NCBI RefSeq assembly: GCF_902148855.1
Contig: NC_043958.1
Span: 14,668,369-14,732,368 of the forward strand
Direction of reading: 5' to 3'
DNA from: Sphaeramia orbicularis
Taxonomy: Eukaryota > Chordata > Actinopteri > Kurtiformes > Apogonidae
DNA length: 64,000 nucleotides
Shown one piece after another: positions 1 through 20,049 of the stretch (position 1 is its first letter; each line of letters starts with the position of its first letter). The translations under genes were made by a program, and so were the position numbers. Under the pieces are notes generated by a model that searched no databases, was not told where the DNA came from, and saw only the letters and a program-made list of their open reading frames with translations.

Positions 1-2016
1 TTAATGTTACTTAAAGCTATTTCTCTTGAATGAAATAACACTCTGTAAATGTATAGTGAATTCAACTACCTCAGAGTTCCATTTTAGTAAAATGTCTGTG
101 TTGTCAAAGGTTACAGATTGTGTATTTAAGTGTTTGTTGGTTTGTCCATCCAACTCAGTTTAAGATGCGGCCATTTAACATTTCTAATCTCAACATGATT
201 AGCCAGTGACTTATGTACTTTCATAAAATGCAGGAAGTATAAGCACAAAGTTTGTTTCTTGACTCCTGTATATTTATAGATGATTTTATTTCAGTAAAAG
301 CAGTAATGAAATTATTAATTTGATAGTTCTTGATAATAAACCAAGCCTTAGTATCTTTCTCTAAACGTAACCAACTTCTGTCAGTGTCCAAAGAGTAGAA
401 GTAAAACTTCCATAACAAGCATTCAGCACATTGTAATTAAAGTGGTAAAAGAGGAAATGAGCACCTCATTTTGGCCAATCACAGGTTATTCCAGAATGAG
501 GGTGGTAATATGGACTGAGACTCCTGTTAATCATCACAGAAACAACATGGTAGATTTGGGCTTCTCCATGGTGACAAAAATTAGATTTGTGTTATCCATC
601 TTTACATACACTCTGTGCTTGTGATTGTGGATTTTATGTGAGCTGGACACACTGAATTTATCATGTGGGGATGGCTAGAGTATCTTCTATTCTATTCCAT
701 TCTAGAACACGAAGTTGAAAGCTGCAGGAGGAGGGGGTGTATATGAAGCTTTAAAACATCGATACACAAGTTTCATCCAAAGGTTAAGTTCTCTCCACAA
801 TTTGCCGAAATGCACAATGGCAACCATTAATTCATTCTGATTACTGTCTTAGTCCATGAGAGGTTTTCTTTTTCAATCCACATTTTTTTTCATCTACACC
901 TCAAGCTGTCGCGTAAAGACAAGCAATAGCTTAAATCTGGGAGTAACCTTGGTGAGTCAGTTTACTCTGAAGGGAGAAGTAAAATCAAATGAAAAGATAG
1001 GTCACTTTTAACACCAACATTGCCCAGAGAAAGACTTTTGTCCTCTGAATGAAAAAAATAGTCCTCCGACGGATGGGTGTGTTCCAAAAATATTAAATCA
1101 TCACTGAGCAATTTAATCATGCCACTGGCTACAGAGCACTGCAAGGCTGCATACTGTGTAGTTTTTGCCACAGAAAGCAAAACTCGACATTTGCTCATTT
1201 GCTGTGCAAATGAAAACATGTAATGTGCTCGATAGAGATAAGCACTTTTGTGTTTTTGATAAGCGTTATTGTGAAAAGGGCTGGTGACCCTTAAAAGCCA
1301 CCACAGCACAGCAGCTCAGTCATGTATAACATTTCCAATCATAGAGGTCTGTGTAACATTGAAAATACATGTTTGTACTATAGTTCTGCTATTACCTTAT
1401 AAATAGTAGGGTTAGAAAAGAAGAGGTACTATATTCTATTCCTGATGTTTCTTTCCAGTTCTCTGAGCGGTCAAAGCACATTCAGCTCATCCCTGCCGGC
1501 CTAATGTCTGACAAACTGGCTGTTCTGGTGAATGCATATCAATGCCAGAAGCCAGGAGTGCAAGACAAGGTGTAATTCACACCAAGCTCATTAGAGATGA
1601 GATGAACTAGCAGTAGTCGACCACCGTTTTTGTGCCAACTCAGCTGTGGCAACAGTGGGGCAACAAAGTTGAGATGGAAGCTATGCCATGAGACAGTTGG
1701 AGTCTGGATCAGACACATGGAAATTAATGCAGTAAATGTGAACACTTGCATAAAGATGAGAGTCATGATTTTTGTTATTACTGAAGCTAGTTGTTGTCAG
1801 TACAGCATCTGACAACCACATCCAGATAATAAACTCAATATGTAAATGAAATGGTATGGACTATGGATGTCTTTTCAAAAGTGTGCTGACATTAGAAATT
1901 CACCAACAGTCAGCGTGAAACCTCTGTCATAGTCAGAGCCATCCTGTTTAGGAAGGCCCAAACCATTTATGGGAGTGATACACAATCTTGGCTTTGACAC
2001 AAGATTCTCATGCTGG

Positions 2017-2056
<40 letters not shown>

Positions 2057-3457
2057 AATTGACACTGTATCCACAAGTGGCTGTGGTGCAAATGACTGTC
2101 ATTTAACAAAGAGCTTTCAGTAGTCTGCACGACATACTGAGTGAGAATAGCGGAACTGCATGTCAGGGACTGGCTGGCGGATCAGAGCAGCATGAATGTG
2201 TTACGTCCTCCAAGGCTAATTTAATTGAGTGTGCTATTTATTTTCTCATTGATCTTCCACGCAAAGAAACTACTTTTCTGTTCTGTGAGAGAAGCTTTTC
2301 TGCCTAATACACTTGGGACTGCATGCTTTTCAAAGGAAAAGAAAACAGGTGATCTGGTTGACTTATGACTGGTATCAGGTCTCCAGAATTTATTTTGTAC
2401 ACTGAACATATGCAAAATTTTACTGTGAAATCTATAGTGTATGAATTAATTTTTTTTTTTTTGCAGGAAAAAGCTTTATACTGGTATAAATATCAATTCA
2501 TGCCATGCAGTGAATTCAAGATCCCCTCTAAAAATGGTGCTAAGTGCTCAGGGTAAAAATGCGAGGTGCTGTTTGTGTTATGATGGCAAAAAAAAGCAAA
2601 GACTGACTTCCCTACAGGGATAATAAAGTGAGTTAACCTTTAACCTTTTTAATTTGTACAAATATGACAGGCCCTCCTGAGAGTCAGTGTTTGTTTTGTC
2701 TGTTCTGGCCTTTGAAGATACACAAAAGCATGAAATCACACACTGTACGTAGCTGAAAAATACAAACTATATAAATACTAACCTCAGCAGTAAGTCAGTA
2801 AGCCAGGAGAGTATGGTACTGGTGATTTGGAATGAAGAGTCAATGGAGTTTGGTTGATGGTGGTGAAAGCAGAGGTGAGATCCAGAAGAATGAGAAGACC
2901 GAGGTGGTCCAAATCTGAAGAGAGGAGGATCTTTGACTCTGGGGAGGGCTGTGGAGATCAGAAATCAGATCAGAGTAGCTCAAACAGGTTTATTCACTCA
3001 ACAGTATTAAGTGTGTATTGAGTGAGGTATCAGACACAGTGCATGCTACTCCTCAAGCTCTAAATTAATCTGCATACAAAGGCTGTAAATACAAAGTTTG
3101 GGAGGGAGGTTTTGTACTTTTCCTTTCAAACATATCAACATATAAACTGAATAAGACATGATATCATATATAGTGCAGGGCAATATGGCCAAATAAATAA
3201 AATACTTAAAAGGTTATGCATGATTTTAATTGAATATTTCTGGCCACATAAACAAAAGACAAAACGTGATTCAAAAATACTCTTTCCTTATTCAACATAT
3301 GCCATAAACGACTGTAGAAACACAAAAACACATGTATTGCAAGAAGCAAACAAGCTGCATTAAGATAAAAGGTTTTGGTGAGCAAGAAGGTTTAGAAAGC
3401 AAAACCTTCATTAATTGAATACATTTGATATGTTGCCCATCCCTGCTCTTACAAAAA

Positions 3458-3474
<17 letters not shown>

Positions 3475-3528
<54 letters not shown>
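3475..3528. repeat. (TA)n microsatellite
   Basis: About 27 uninterrupted TA units follow a poly-A run at 3452-3474. Likely length-polymorphic and prone to cruciform formation. Confidence 0.95.
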
Positions 3529-3530
<2 letters not shown>

Positions 3531-4090
3531 TCATAAATGTTTGCTCAAGGCAACACACTATTGGGTAGCTAGCTTAGCTTTGCACACTTAGCCAACATAA
3601 AAGAAATGTTTCTGTCTAATACTAAGCATATTTAGTGTTTCTTTTATATTCTATTAAGTATTTACTCAGCCCTAAATCATACACAGCAACATAAAAGTAA
3701 AATATATGTAACTTATAATGATTATTCAGCCTTTGTTTGCTAACACCTGTGAGCTATGCTAGCTAATGTTAGCATTTTAGCATGTAACGTTTATGCAGAA
3801 AAGGGACCTTTTTTTTTTTTTTTTTTTTTTTTTACCAAATTTGCTGTACAGTGAAAGCACCACACACAAGAATATTGTGTTTCTTTCTGTCTATTTCTCA
3901 AAGACATTACAGAGTTATACAGAAATGTAGTTTTTCCTACCGCTCACTAATACTGATAGAAACTACAACGTGTAACATGTTAGCTGTGAAAGCTAACAAC
4001 ACCAACCACGGGGACAGGAAGCAGTAAAGGTCAAGAGGTTCCCCTAAAAACCGCCCTTTATTATTATTATTATTTTTATTTTTATTTTTA

Positions 4091-4121
<31 letters not shown>

Positions 4122-5214
4122 TTTTTATTTTATTTTATTATTTTTTTTTTAAATCTTATTTTCCTTTATAGACAGTGTATAGGGTGACTGTTATCCCTCT
4201 GCTAGACTTTAACTTATTTAACTTATTTATTGGGGTATATTTTGTAATATAATCTGCATATGTGCTTTTCAATGCAATATTGATTAGAACTAAATATTTA
4301 TGATTGTCGTGGGAAAAGTTTGTCTTTTGCTACTTGAGGAAATCCTGAAAGACATTCAGTATGACCCACATAAGCTTTAAAAAAAAAAAATGCACCAGGA
4401 ATTTGCCCATCGTACACATTCTGCACAGCTCAGCAGCAGCAGTCATGGTTGTGTGTTTCCAGGCCTACTGAAGGGTTTGACATTGTATAGTTGAAGACTG
4501 TGTGATATGAGGAGTGACCTGAGTGTGTGGAGGGTAAACGGAGTGACTCCCCGGGGGGGAAGCTTGTTCTCTACAGCCCTCTTTTAGAGTTCAGACAAGT
4601 CCCATGATGCCCAGAGATTAATGAAGCTGCTCTGGCACTGTGATCCCTACAGGACACACACACAGTCACAGTGGTGCACACACTATTCATTTCAGATTAT
4701 GACAGTTCTCTTGTACCTGCACTGATACAAGCTTTACAGGATGCAGGTATTTATAATCCCAAAGGTGCTCATATATTATAGACACCTGACATACCTGCAG
4801 CCAACAAGTTACACCTGCCAAAAGGTAAAAACAGATTTCACTGTGATTATCTGATGAAAATTAACCTTTTCCACAATGCCTCCCATTAGAAATGTAGCTT
4901 TAAGCACAATATATACTGTAAAGAATCTCTGCTTTTCAATAGCACCAATGTCATATTAAGATTATAACAAAACTAAAGTGAGCTAAAGGGGTTTTAATGT
5001 TAATTTGGAAAAGGTCACATGAAGGAATCCTAGTGTTGGTCTTGCATCATAGCTCACAGAGTGTGGAGGATGTCGCATTAACACATGGACTAATCCCACA
5101 CCTGCAGTCAGACAGATGCTCTAACACGCTGCAACACTGCCACCCTAAGGATATTATACGAAACTGCATTTTATCAGCGTCCTTAAAATTCTGAAACACT
5201 GCAGATGTATTAAA

Positions 5215-5241
5215 ACACACACACACACACACACACACACA
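5215..5241. repeat. (CA)n microsatellite
   Basis: Uninterrupted CA dinucleotide run between ordinary unique sequence. Other short simple repeats in the window are (GA)n at about 8879-8903, (CA)n at about 31921-31947, GATA at about 48173-48194 and (TG)n at about 57976-58002 and 58100-58125. Confidence 0.9.
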
Positions 5242-5244
5242 GAA

Positions 5245-5640
5245 TTTTACATCCATCGTCGACCAAAAATATCCATTGACCTAAGGTATTTAATAACTGC
5301 AGTTTGTCATCTTTTCAAATAAAGTTGACAAATGACAATGCTTGCAGGTGCTTGTTTTTATGTTTAATGATATATATTGCTGTAAAAGTCACTTTTTCTT
5401 CAGTTTTCTCTGTTTTGATACCCCTGATATTTGATATTCCTTTGAATTTACTCTGAGATTTTATTAGCATCTGCAAGATCAGTAAGGAAAATATAGCAAA
5501 ATATATAATTTACAGTGAAACATGTAAAATACAAAGGATAATATTGTAATAAATGACGATAAATCACTAAAGAAAGGTTAAATGTAGAGAAAAAGATCAC
5601 TAAGAAATCAACACAAATATATGAGGTTAGAGAAAGGAAA
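5245..5640 (+). mobile_element. Diverged copy of the TTAA-flanked MITE family
   Basis: The internal sequence aligns by eye with the element at 48415-48928 in the same orientation: both share the ACATCCATC...GACCAAA start region, a TCACTTTTTCTTCAGTTTTC block and a GGATAATATT...AAATG.CGATAAA block near the end. The terminal inverted repeats are no longer recognisable, so this is an older, eroded copy. Limits are approximate. Confidence 0.55.
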
Positions 5641-6924
5641 AGGACAAACTATTGTACTTAACTTGAAAAAATATACACAGCAATGCTGGTTTGATGGATA
5701 TTTAAGACTGGATGCTAATTTAAAATCTCCCTGATAGTGTATGATGAAATTATTTTTAAAAATTATGTAAATTCTAACTCTAGACTTGGCATTTATTTTG
5801 ATCAAGTTAAAAAAGACAGTTAATTTATAGAAAAAATATTCATCAAAAATAATAATAGTAATAATAATATTCTGTTATTTCAATAAATATCTCCTCTGTT
5901 ATTTCAGATAACCCAGCTTTATTGTGATGTATAATTCTATTATACATATTATTATATAATATTATATATTATAACCCTTAATGGACAGTAATGACAGTCA
6001 CTGACATGTACAGCACTATAATGTTGCTTTGCTGCTTTTGATAACACGTGCACTTTAAAATTATAGTTACTATCTTGTTTGATCTTGTGACGTTTAAGTA
6101 ATAAAAAACCTTGACTTCTTGCATATTATGCCTTCAACAAATGAGTTCAGGCAACAAATATTTTATACCATGTAAAAATGTAAACAGTAGTTTATTCATC
6201 GATGTAATAACAGTAATAAATACATGACAAGTCCACAATTCACTTACATGTACACAAAAATTTTGATACCAGTACAAATACAGTTACCCATTACTATCAA
6301 AACACTGGACTATTAATATCAATGAATATACATACCTGCATTGTTTTTTCTTACATATTATGTCTTAAACAATTAGCACAGTTGATTAATATTGTGTAAC
6401 ATGTAAATAATGTCAATATCAATTAATCCATACATGTAATAACAATATCGAACACATGATTAGTACATGTATTTTTCACTTGTGTACACAACTCTTAATA
6501 CCAGTACAAAAACTAACAATTACAATGACAGTTTACATTCTACAATACAATAAAAATACATATTTTAAGCTCATTTGCATTTTTATACACTCAAAGCAAT
6601 TTCAGAATTTAATAAAAAGTCTCAAGCAAGGTAAGTTTCAACTCTTCTGTTTTATGTGTCAGTAACTTGGCATAATCCTATTGAAAAATCAGTACGACAA
6701 CATAAAAAACTGTCTGGTAATATACTATCATGAATAAGAATATACAGAAAATAATAAAAAAAAAACAAAAAAAAAAAACCTCTGTTTACTGCACACATCA
6801 ACATGTTATTCTTCTGTACTTGATAGTATCTATTTGTTCTTAAAATTCAGTATGTAGTTCTTATGGTACACACCTCAATGTATGCATCTTACTTACTTAA
6901 TGGTCTCCTTTTTACTGTTTGACA

Positions 6925-7175
6925 CACTGGGGTCTGCTCCAGGTTTCTGCCTGTTAAAATGAAGCTCTTCCTCACCACTGTCACTAAGTGTTTGCTCCCA
7001 GAGGATTCTGTTGTGTTTCTGTAAATTGGCTTCAAAGTCTGTGTTAGACCAGCTCTAAATGTAAAGTGTCATGAGATAACTTTTATTTCACTGTGGTGCT
7101 ATATGAATAACATTTAATTGCTTGGTTGATTGATTGCTTGGTTGCTTAATTGATTGATTGATTGATTGATGTTGC
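6925..7175 (+). repeat. Dispersed teleost repeat, LINE/SINE-like 3' tail
   Basis: The block runs through GGTCTGCTCCAGGTTTCTGCC to TAAAGTGTCATGAGATAAC and GGTGCTATATGAATAA, ending in a TTGAT-rich simple tail. The TAAAGTGTC.TGAGAT...GGTGCTATATAAATAAAATTG module recurs at 39365-39452 and its end at about 40455-40492, which marks it as interspersed. Assignment to a particular retroposon family was not possible by eye. Confidence 0.6.
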
Positions 7176-7635
7176 AAAGCTAAAACAAGCACAAGACAAG
7201 ATTCCCTCCATACACTTGATTCATTGTCCCTTTAATATCAATAAATATGCAGAGTATCTAACATTTTTTTTTTGTTTTTTGTTTTGGGGGGGGGGGGGGT
7301 TGTTTGTTTATTAAAAAAAAAAAAAAACAAGCTGCCTTGGAGTATTCTGGTTTATGATTATTAAAATATTATAATTCTGGTTCTTGTGTAATGGCTGTAG
7401 CTCCATAACCATTTCCTTATTCAGCAGTATGTGCCTTTTTTGCACTGAAAGCACAAAAAAATTCTCAATAATATCCTGCAGTGTATGATGTGCTCCTATT
7501 TTTCCCAATCTTGTACACGTCAGATTTGTGCTACAAGTATATGTTAATACTCTCCTTATATGTATGGTTTTCTGTTTTGCATGTATGTATAAGTACTTAT
7601 GAGGGGTCTTCAGATGAGAAAACACAACCCAGCAG

Positions 7636-8757
7636 TTAAAGTGGGGTCTCCATATATTCTGAATCCATTTGCCGTTCATCTCCAGCCTCACATCTAACTT
7701 CCTCCACCACAATTTGTTCCTCGGTCACCTCCACCTCTGCTGTGCAGGTAAAATGGCATTTTCTCACACAAAAAAGCAACTGTTTAATGTGCGGGTTACG
7801 AATAATAAGGAAAGCTGGAATGATGCAATAAGGTATAACCATGAGCATCGGTACTGCTATGGAAGTGATGGTAAGGCAGGGTAATTGCTTTTTCTGCCCC
7901 AATACTGTTAAGATGACAGATATAATGTTCAGCGTCACTTGCAGTAGAAAAAACAAAAAGTAGAGGCCAACTGTGCGGTTTGCTCGACGGTTACTACGCT
8001 TAAGAGCCATTGTCACCCTGACTGTTGCAAGGTACATGGATCCATAGCAGAAGCAGAAGGTCAAAATGCACACCACCATTATGACAGATGGGGGCCCAAA
8101 AAACAGCATGTCCTCTTCCCAGGAAAATGAAATGTGCTCCTTAATGGTGACAGCACTGCACAGGAGTCCACTGGTTGGCTCTTGGATGCCACGTTGAATC
8201 TGGCTCAGGAACAGCCCCCCATGGAAGCTCACTGCCCCACTGAGCAGCCACAGAAGTCCAATGCAGATTGAAACATTTTGAACAGTGATTAACCTGAGGT
8301 AATGGATGCCGAAACAAATGAATATGTAGCGTTCCATGGCCATTAGAGCCAAAGTCATCTGGGAATTCAAGAAGAAAATCCGTAAAAAACAAAACTGTAT
8401 TATGCACCAACTTCCAAAAATCTGAGTTTGCTGATGCAAGACAGATGATAATGTAACACCAGCTATGACAATGTTCATTCCAATGCCACAAATTGAAATA
8501 TTTTTAAGAAGAATGTACTGGGGTTGCCATAGCAGCTGCCTATACCTCACTATTACAAAAAAGAGAAATCCATTAGCTCCACATGAGAAGATAATACATC
8601 CAAAAAACGCAAGAAAAAATGCCAAGAAGATATACTCTGAACGGTCCCATGGAATACAGTACAACAGTTTGTCCTCCTGTTGGTTCAAGCCAAGTGTTGT
8701 TATACACTTTACGGATGAACAGGAAAGAGAGGAATTTGAGGCATTCACCTGCTCCAT
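7636..8757 (-). CDS. Odorant-receptor-like class A GPCR (teleost OR131-2-like)
   Basis: Predicted seven-transmembrane receptor of the plasma membrane, probably chemosensory; the ligand is unknown. The open frame continues upstream but has no ATG there, so I take the ATG at 8757 (A at -3, G at +4), giving 373 residues without introns. Two N-glycosylation sequons (N5-A-S, N8-S-S) precede TM1 (about 42-70, with GANG around N62). TM2 is about 79-103, Cys118 starts TM3, and TM3 ends in MAMERY (ERY 142-144) in place of DRY. Cys200 is a likely disulfide partner in loop 2; TM5 is about 217-245, TM6 about 262-286, TM7 about 296-319. The overall pattern, including RYxxLL..N in TM2 and the IPYCIIPAFLIIRNPHIK end of TM7, recalls fish odorant receptor 131-2-like proteins. 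The C-tail of about 54 acidic residues is longer than usual for odorant receptors. GPCR identity is firm; the subfamily is tentative. Confidence 0.8.
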   Translation of the reverse strand: MEQVNASNSSLSCSSVKCITTLGLNQQEDKLLYCIPWDRSEYIFLAFFLAFFGCIIFSCGANGFLFFVIVRYRQLLWQPQYILLKNISICGIGMNIVIAGVTLSSVLHQQTQIFGSWCIIQFCFLRIFFLNSQMTLALMAMERYIFICFGIHYLRLITVQNVSICIGLLWLLSGAVSFHGGLFLSQIQRGIQEPTSGLLCSAVTIKEHISFSWEEDMLFFGPPSVIMVVCILTFCFCYGSMYLATVRVTMALKRSNRRANRTVGLYFLFFLLQVTLNIISVILTVLGQKKQLPCLTITSIAVPMLMVIPYCIIPAFLIIRNPHIKQLLFCVRKCHFTCTAEVEVTEEQIVVEEVRCEAGDERQMDSEYMETPL

Positions 8758-8994
8758 GCTTACAATGACGTCTGATGGCTCAAGTGGAGTTGAAATGTAA
8801 TGAGGTAGTGTGGAAAGAAATGGAAGGCTAAGTAGACACAGCCTCTGACGCAAGTTATGAGGTGTTGGATGTTATTAAAGAGAGAGAGAGAAAGAGAGAG
8901 AGATGATGGAGGTTTGGGTACCAATGACCAGTCTACTCAATTTTGCCAATTAGCTAAAAGTAGAAAAAATGTGCATATTATTTCCATTATTACG

Positions 8995-9131
8995 TACGGA
9001 GCCCGGGAGGGGACATGCAAAAAATAAAAATTATTGCGTTATAACGCAAAAGTATTGCGTTATAACGCAAAAACTATTGCGATATAACGCAATAATTTTT
9101 ATTTTTTGCATGTCCCCTCCCGGGCTCCGTA
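8995..9131. mobile_element. Palindromic foldback MITE with TA flanks
   Basis: The arms TACGGAGCCCGGGAGGGGAC... and its reverse complement at the other end pair for roughly 50 bp. The centre is made of three copies of ATTGCG(T/A)TATAACGCAA, itself palindromic. TA dinucleotides flank both ends, fitting a TA-targeting DNA transposon (Tc1/mariner or another TA-duplicating group). There is no coding capacity. The arms are close to identical, suggesting a young insertion. Confidence 0.75.
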
Positions 9132-9154
9132 ACTATTGATATTTGAGATGCAAA

Positions 9155-9272
9155 TTTTTATTTTATTTTATTCACACCTGTTTTTTGCACAATCAGGGCC
9201 TGTCACAACTCCCATTTCACTGTCAATGTCTTTGCCAATGTCATGTGACAAATAAAGATTTTATTCTATTCT
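9155..9272 (+). repeat. LINE-like 3' tail
   Basis: The sequence ...TTGCCAATGTCATGTGACAAATAAAGATTTTATTCTATTC has the form of a teleost non-LTR retrotransposon 3' end: a polyadenylation-like AATAAAG followed by a short ATTCT-type repeat. No reverse-transcriptase coding sequence is present. Confidence 0.4.
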
Positions 9273-9366
9273 TTTGGGAGATTGATCTCCTGCATCAAGA
9301 CCACAGGACTCCAACATAGCGACAGAACCTGTCCATCTCACAAATTCAACTTACTGATTCTTAAAC

Positions 9367-9735
9367 TGAGCGACACAGTGACACTCGTGCCTCACTACAA
9401 GAAGGTCCTGGGTTCGATTCCAGCACCAGTTGATGGGGGTGGGACCTTTCTGTGTGGAGTTTGCATGTTCTCCCTGTGTCAGCGTAGGTTCTCTCCAGGT
9501 ACTCCAGCTTCCTCCCACCATCCACAGACATGCACTGATAGGTTAATCAGTTAATATATATTTTCCATAGGCGTGATGTGAGAGTGATTGTTTGTCTCGA
9601 TATGTCAGCTCTGCGATGAACTGGTGACATGTCCAGGGTGTACCCCATCTTCACCCTTAAGTAGCTAAGATAGGCTCCAAGTGACCCCCATGACCCTAGT
9701 GAGGATATAGCGGGTTCAGAAAATGAATTAATGAT
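9367..9735 (+). repeat. tRNA-headed SINE-like repeat, copy 1
   Basis: A tRNA-like head (degenerate A box near 9370-9390 and a B box GGTTCGATTCC at 9411-9421) leads into the widespread teleost body TGTGTGGAGTTTGCATGTTC...AGACATGCA...AGGGTGTACCCC...GATAGGCTCCAAG, ending near AGAAAATGAATTAATG. Two further copies lie at 10069-10358 and 49818-50135, both on the other strand. Confidence 0.75.
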
Positions 9736-11013
9736 TCTTTGACTATTTTAAACCATTAATTTACCATTTTCTATACATTTTTTTTTTCTTTTATCTGTCA
9801 GATTGAGTTCATTTAACATGTATTGAACATAATGTTCCAGAAGCTCAAGATGGAGTACAAATGTCCTGACATATTTCACCTGTTGAGTGGTTTGTGATTC
9901 ATGTGGTTCATATAATTACTTCCTTTGACGCAAACCCAGTAAGACGTTCAGTGCAATTTCATGGGTAATTTGCACATTTTTTTCACAGCATGCACTCCTT
10001 ATACAATTTCATGAACTACACAATAATAGAGGAAAAAATTGTCTGAAATGCTTGGTTTGCCATTATTATTCATTCATTCATCTTCTGAACCACTTTATCC
10101 ACAAGAGGGTCAACTCATGGGGGTGCTGGAGTCTACCCCAGCTATATTTTGGGGCGAAGGCAGGATAAACCCTAGACGTGTCGCCAGTTCATCACAGCGC
10201 TGACATATAGAGAAGAACCAATCACTCTCACACCTATGGCCTATTTAGATTAACCAGTTAACCTATTAGTGCATGTCTTTGGATGGTGGGAGGAAGCCGG
10301 AGTACCTGGAGAGAACCCACATACACAGGGAAAACATGCAAACTCCACACAGAAAGGTAGAATTATTATTATTATTATTATTACTAGCGGCATTGTACCC
10401 GTGGTGCCATCATATGATAGCATGAGGGGGTAAAAGCGCACAGCATACCTTACAACATTTGAATACGGACATGAAATTGTGCCTAGTAGATAGTCAGGTA
10501 ATGTTTCTCTTCATTTGGTGAGTTTGGCGGCGATCGGGCCTGTGAAGACTGAGGAAAACCCGTACAAATGCCCTCCTGTGCTGCAACATCGATCGGACAT
10601 CAATCGGACAAACATGCACCGGACAAACACAGAACATCCATTATAGTCGGATTAAACTCAAAAAGATGTCCAGTGTTGATTTGTTGTTTCAACAAGGTGT
10701 CTAACTTTTATTTATTGCCCAGTTGTCCATCACTTTGCTCTTTTGTTCATGTTCATAAATATTTCTTTTCAATGTTTTTTCCATTGGCAGGTTTCTTCAA
10801 AGACTATGCACATGAAAAGCTCAATAAGTAGCCATTATACCAGTTGAATTCGTCTGTGGCAGGTATTGTGAACTCTTCATGTGTCTTCTGAAGGTTTTGC
10901 TGTGGCCATTCTGGAAGTTTTTTTCCCTCCACTCATTTTTCAAATGTGGAACAAAAACACCCGAGTCAGATTTTCCCACCTACGCAGTCTCCACTTTCAA
11001 ACAGCGACTGAAA
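9736..11013. other. Repeat-rich spacer between the GPCR gene and ccnyl1
   Basis: Apart from the SINE copy at 10069-10358, the segment 10375-10700 starts with an ATT-type run and CTAGCGGCATTGTACCCGTGG and contains several ATCGGAC/CCGGACAAAC repeats. It looks like the end of another dispersed element that I cannot name. No exon was recognised. Confidence 0.4.
10069..10358 (-). repeat. SINE-like repeat, copy 2 (head missing)
   Basis: Reverse-strand copy of the same body as 9367-9735, running from an ATTCATTC tail through GACATGCACTAATAGG to the TTCTGTGTGGAG segment, where it stops before the tRNA-like head. A 5'-truncated insertion is the simplest explanation. With copy 1 it forms an inverted pair separated by about 330 bp. 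Confidence 0.75.
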
Positions 11014-11019
11014 TTTATT
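11014..11019 (-). terminator. Candidate ccnyl1 polyadenylation signal (AATAAA)
   Basis: AATAAA on the minus strand about 510 bp after the ccnyl1 stop codon, with no better signal closer to it. It would give a 3'UTR of about 0.5 kb. Confidence 0.45.
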
Positions 11020-11525
11020 TGAAATTAAATAAAGTCTTATACATTTCACAGCTATAGAGGCCTACATAGTAAGCAAAACAAAGTCTACTCTTTGTCCGTG
11101 TGCAGAACTACACCACAGGGTAGTTCGAGACAGTTTGTCATCTTCTGAATGAAGGAGGGTGAGAAGGAACGAAGGCCGGCGCCACAGATATGGACCCCCG
11201 AGACAACTTGTGTGGCTTCAGGAAGCATTTTCATGCTGAGTTGTAACCTTTCAAAGACATCCACCATTAGAAATTAAAAAAAGACAAAATATGTCTTAAC
11301 ATGCTTAAAAGGCAGATCGAAGTCCATTAATAATGAACATGGAGAATGGATTCATTATTATTTTTTAAAGATGTATGTTAAATTTCTTGTTCCTTGATAT
11401 TTCCCAAAGTCAACATTTAACAGTATGTAACAGCACTTTTTTCTCTTTTTTTCACTGATATTAACATAATCTATTTTGGAAAAAAAAAATCTCTTGTCCA
11501 GCTCCCCCCCTCCGTTGTCCCAGAG

Positions 11526-19723
<8,198 letters not shown>

Positions 19724-20049
19724 TGTTGACCTCCAGCAGTCCTGTTTCCCATACAACTAAGTGTGGACCACCAACTACTCAGACTCACAATAATGCTATT
19801 TACACTGGGATGTGGAGTATCCTCAACCTTCACTTGGTTTAATTTTCTTTCAGTGCAAAAAAATGTGCTTTCAGTAAGAAAAAAATGGAAAAAGACTAAA
19901 CTTGGCTCTAAATTGACTCTATTCAGGAAGACATGCTTCAAATGTGTTACATATACATACAATAATTCCTCAGCAGAAAACAGGGGAGGGGTTTCATTTG
20001 GTTGTTTGAGTGTGATTTGGATTTTTTAAGTAACAGACCCGTGTTGTGT

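Larger units (their letters stand above)
1..7635. other. Intergenic DNA left of the GPCR gene; no gene seen
   Basis: I found no exon with protein-family resemblance on either strand. The stretch is AT-rich and contains homopolymer runs (for example near 2027-2054 and 3810-3833), a (TA)n microsatellite at 3475-3528, a TTTTA-type repeat at about 4065-4140, a (CA)n run at 5215-5241, an old diverged TTAA-family element at 5245-5640 and a dispersed-repeat tail at 6925-7175. Human synteny would suggest fzd5 beyond ccnyl1, but no Frizzled-like sequence is visible here. Confidence 0.6.

Noticed and set aside
7311-7712. 133-codon minus-strand frame overlapping the GPCR 3' end
   Set aside because: Overlaps the true coding sequence in another frame and runs into poly-A-derived residues; no domain.
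8758-8853. N-terminal extension of the GPCR frame
   Set aside because: The first codon is TTG and there is no ATG before the one at 8757, which has good initiation context; the extension is untranslated frame.
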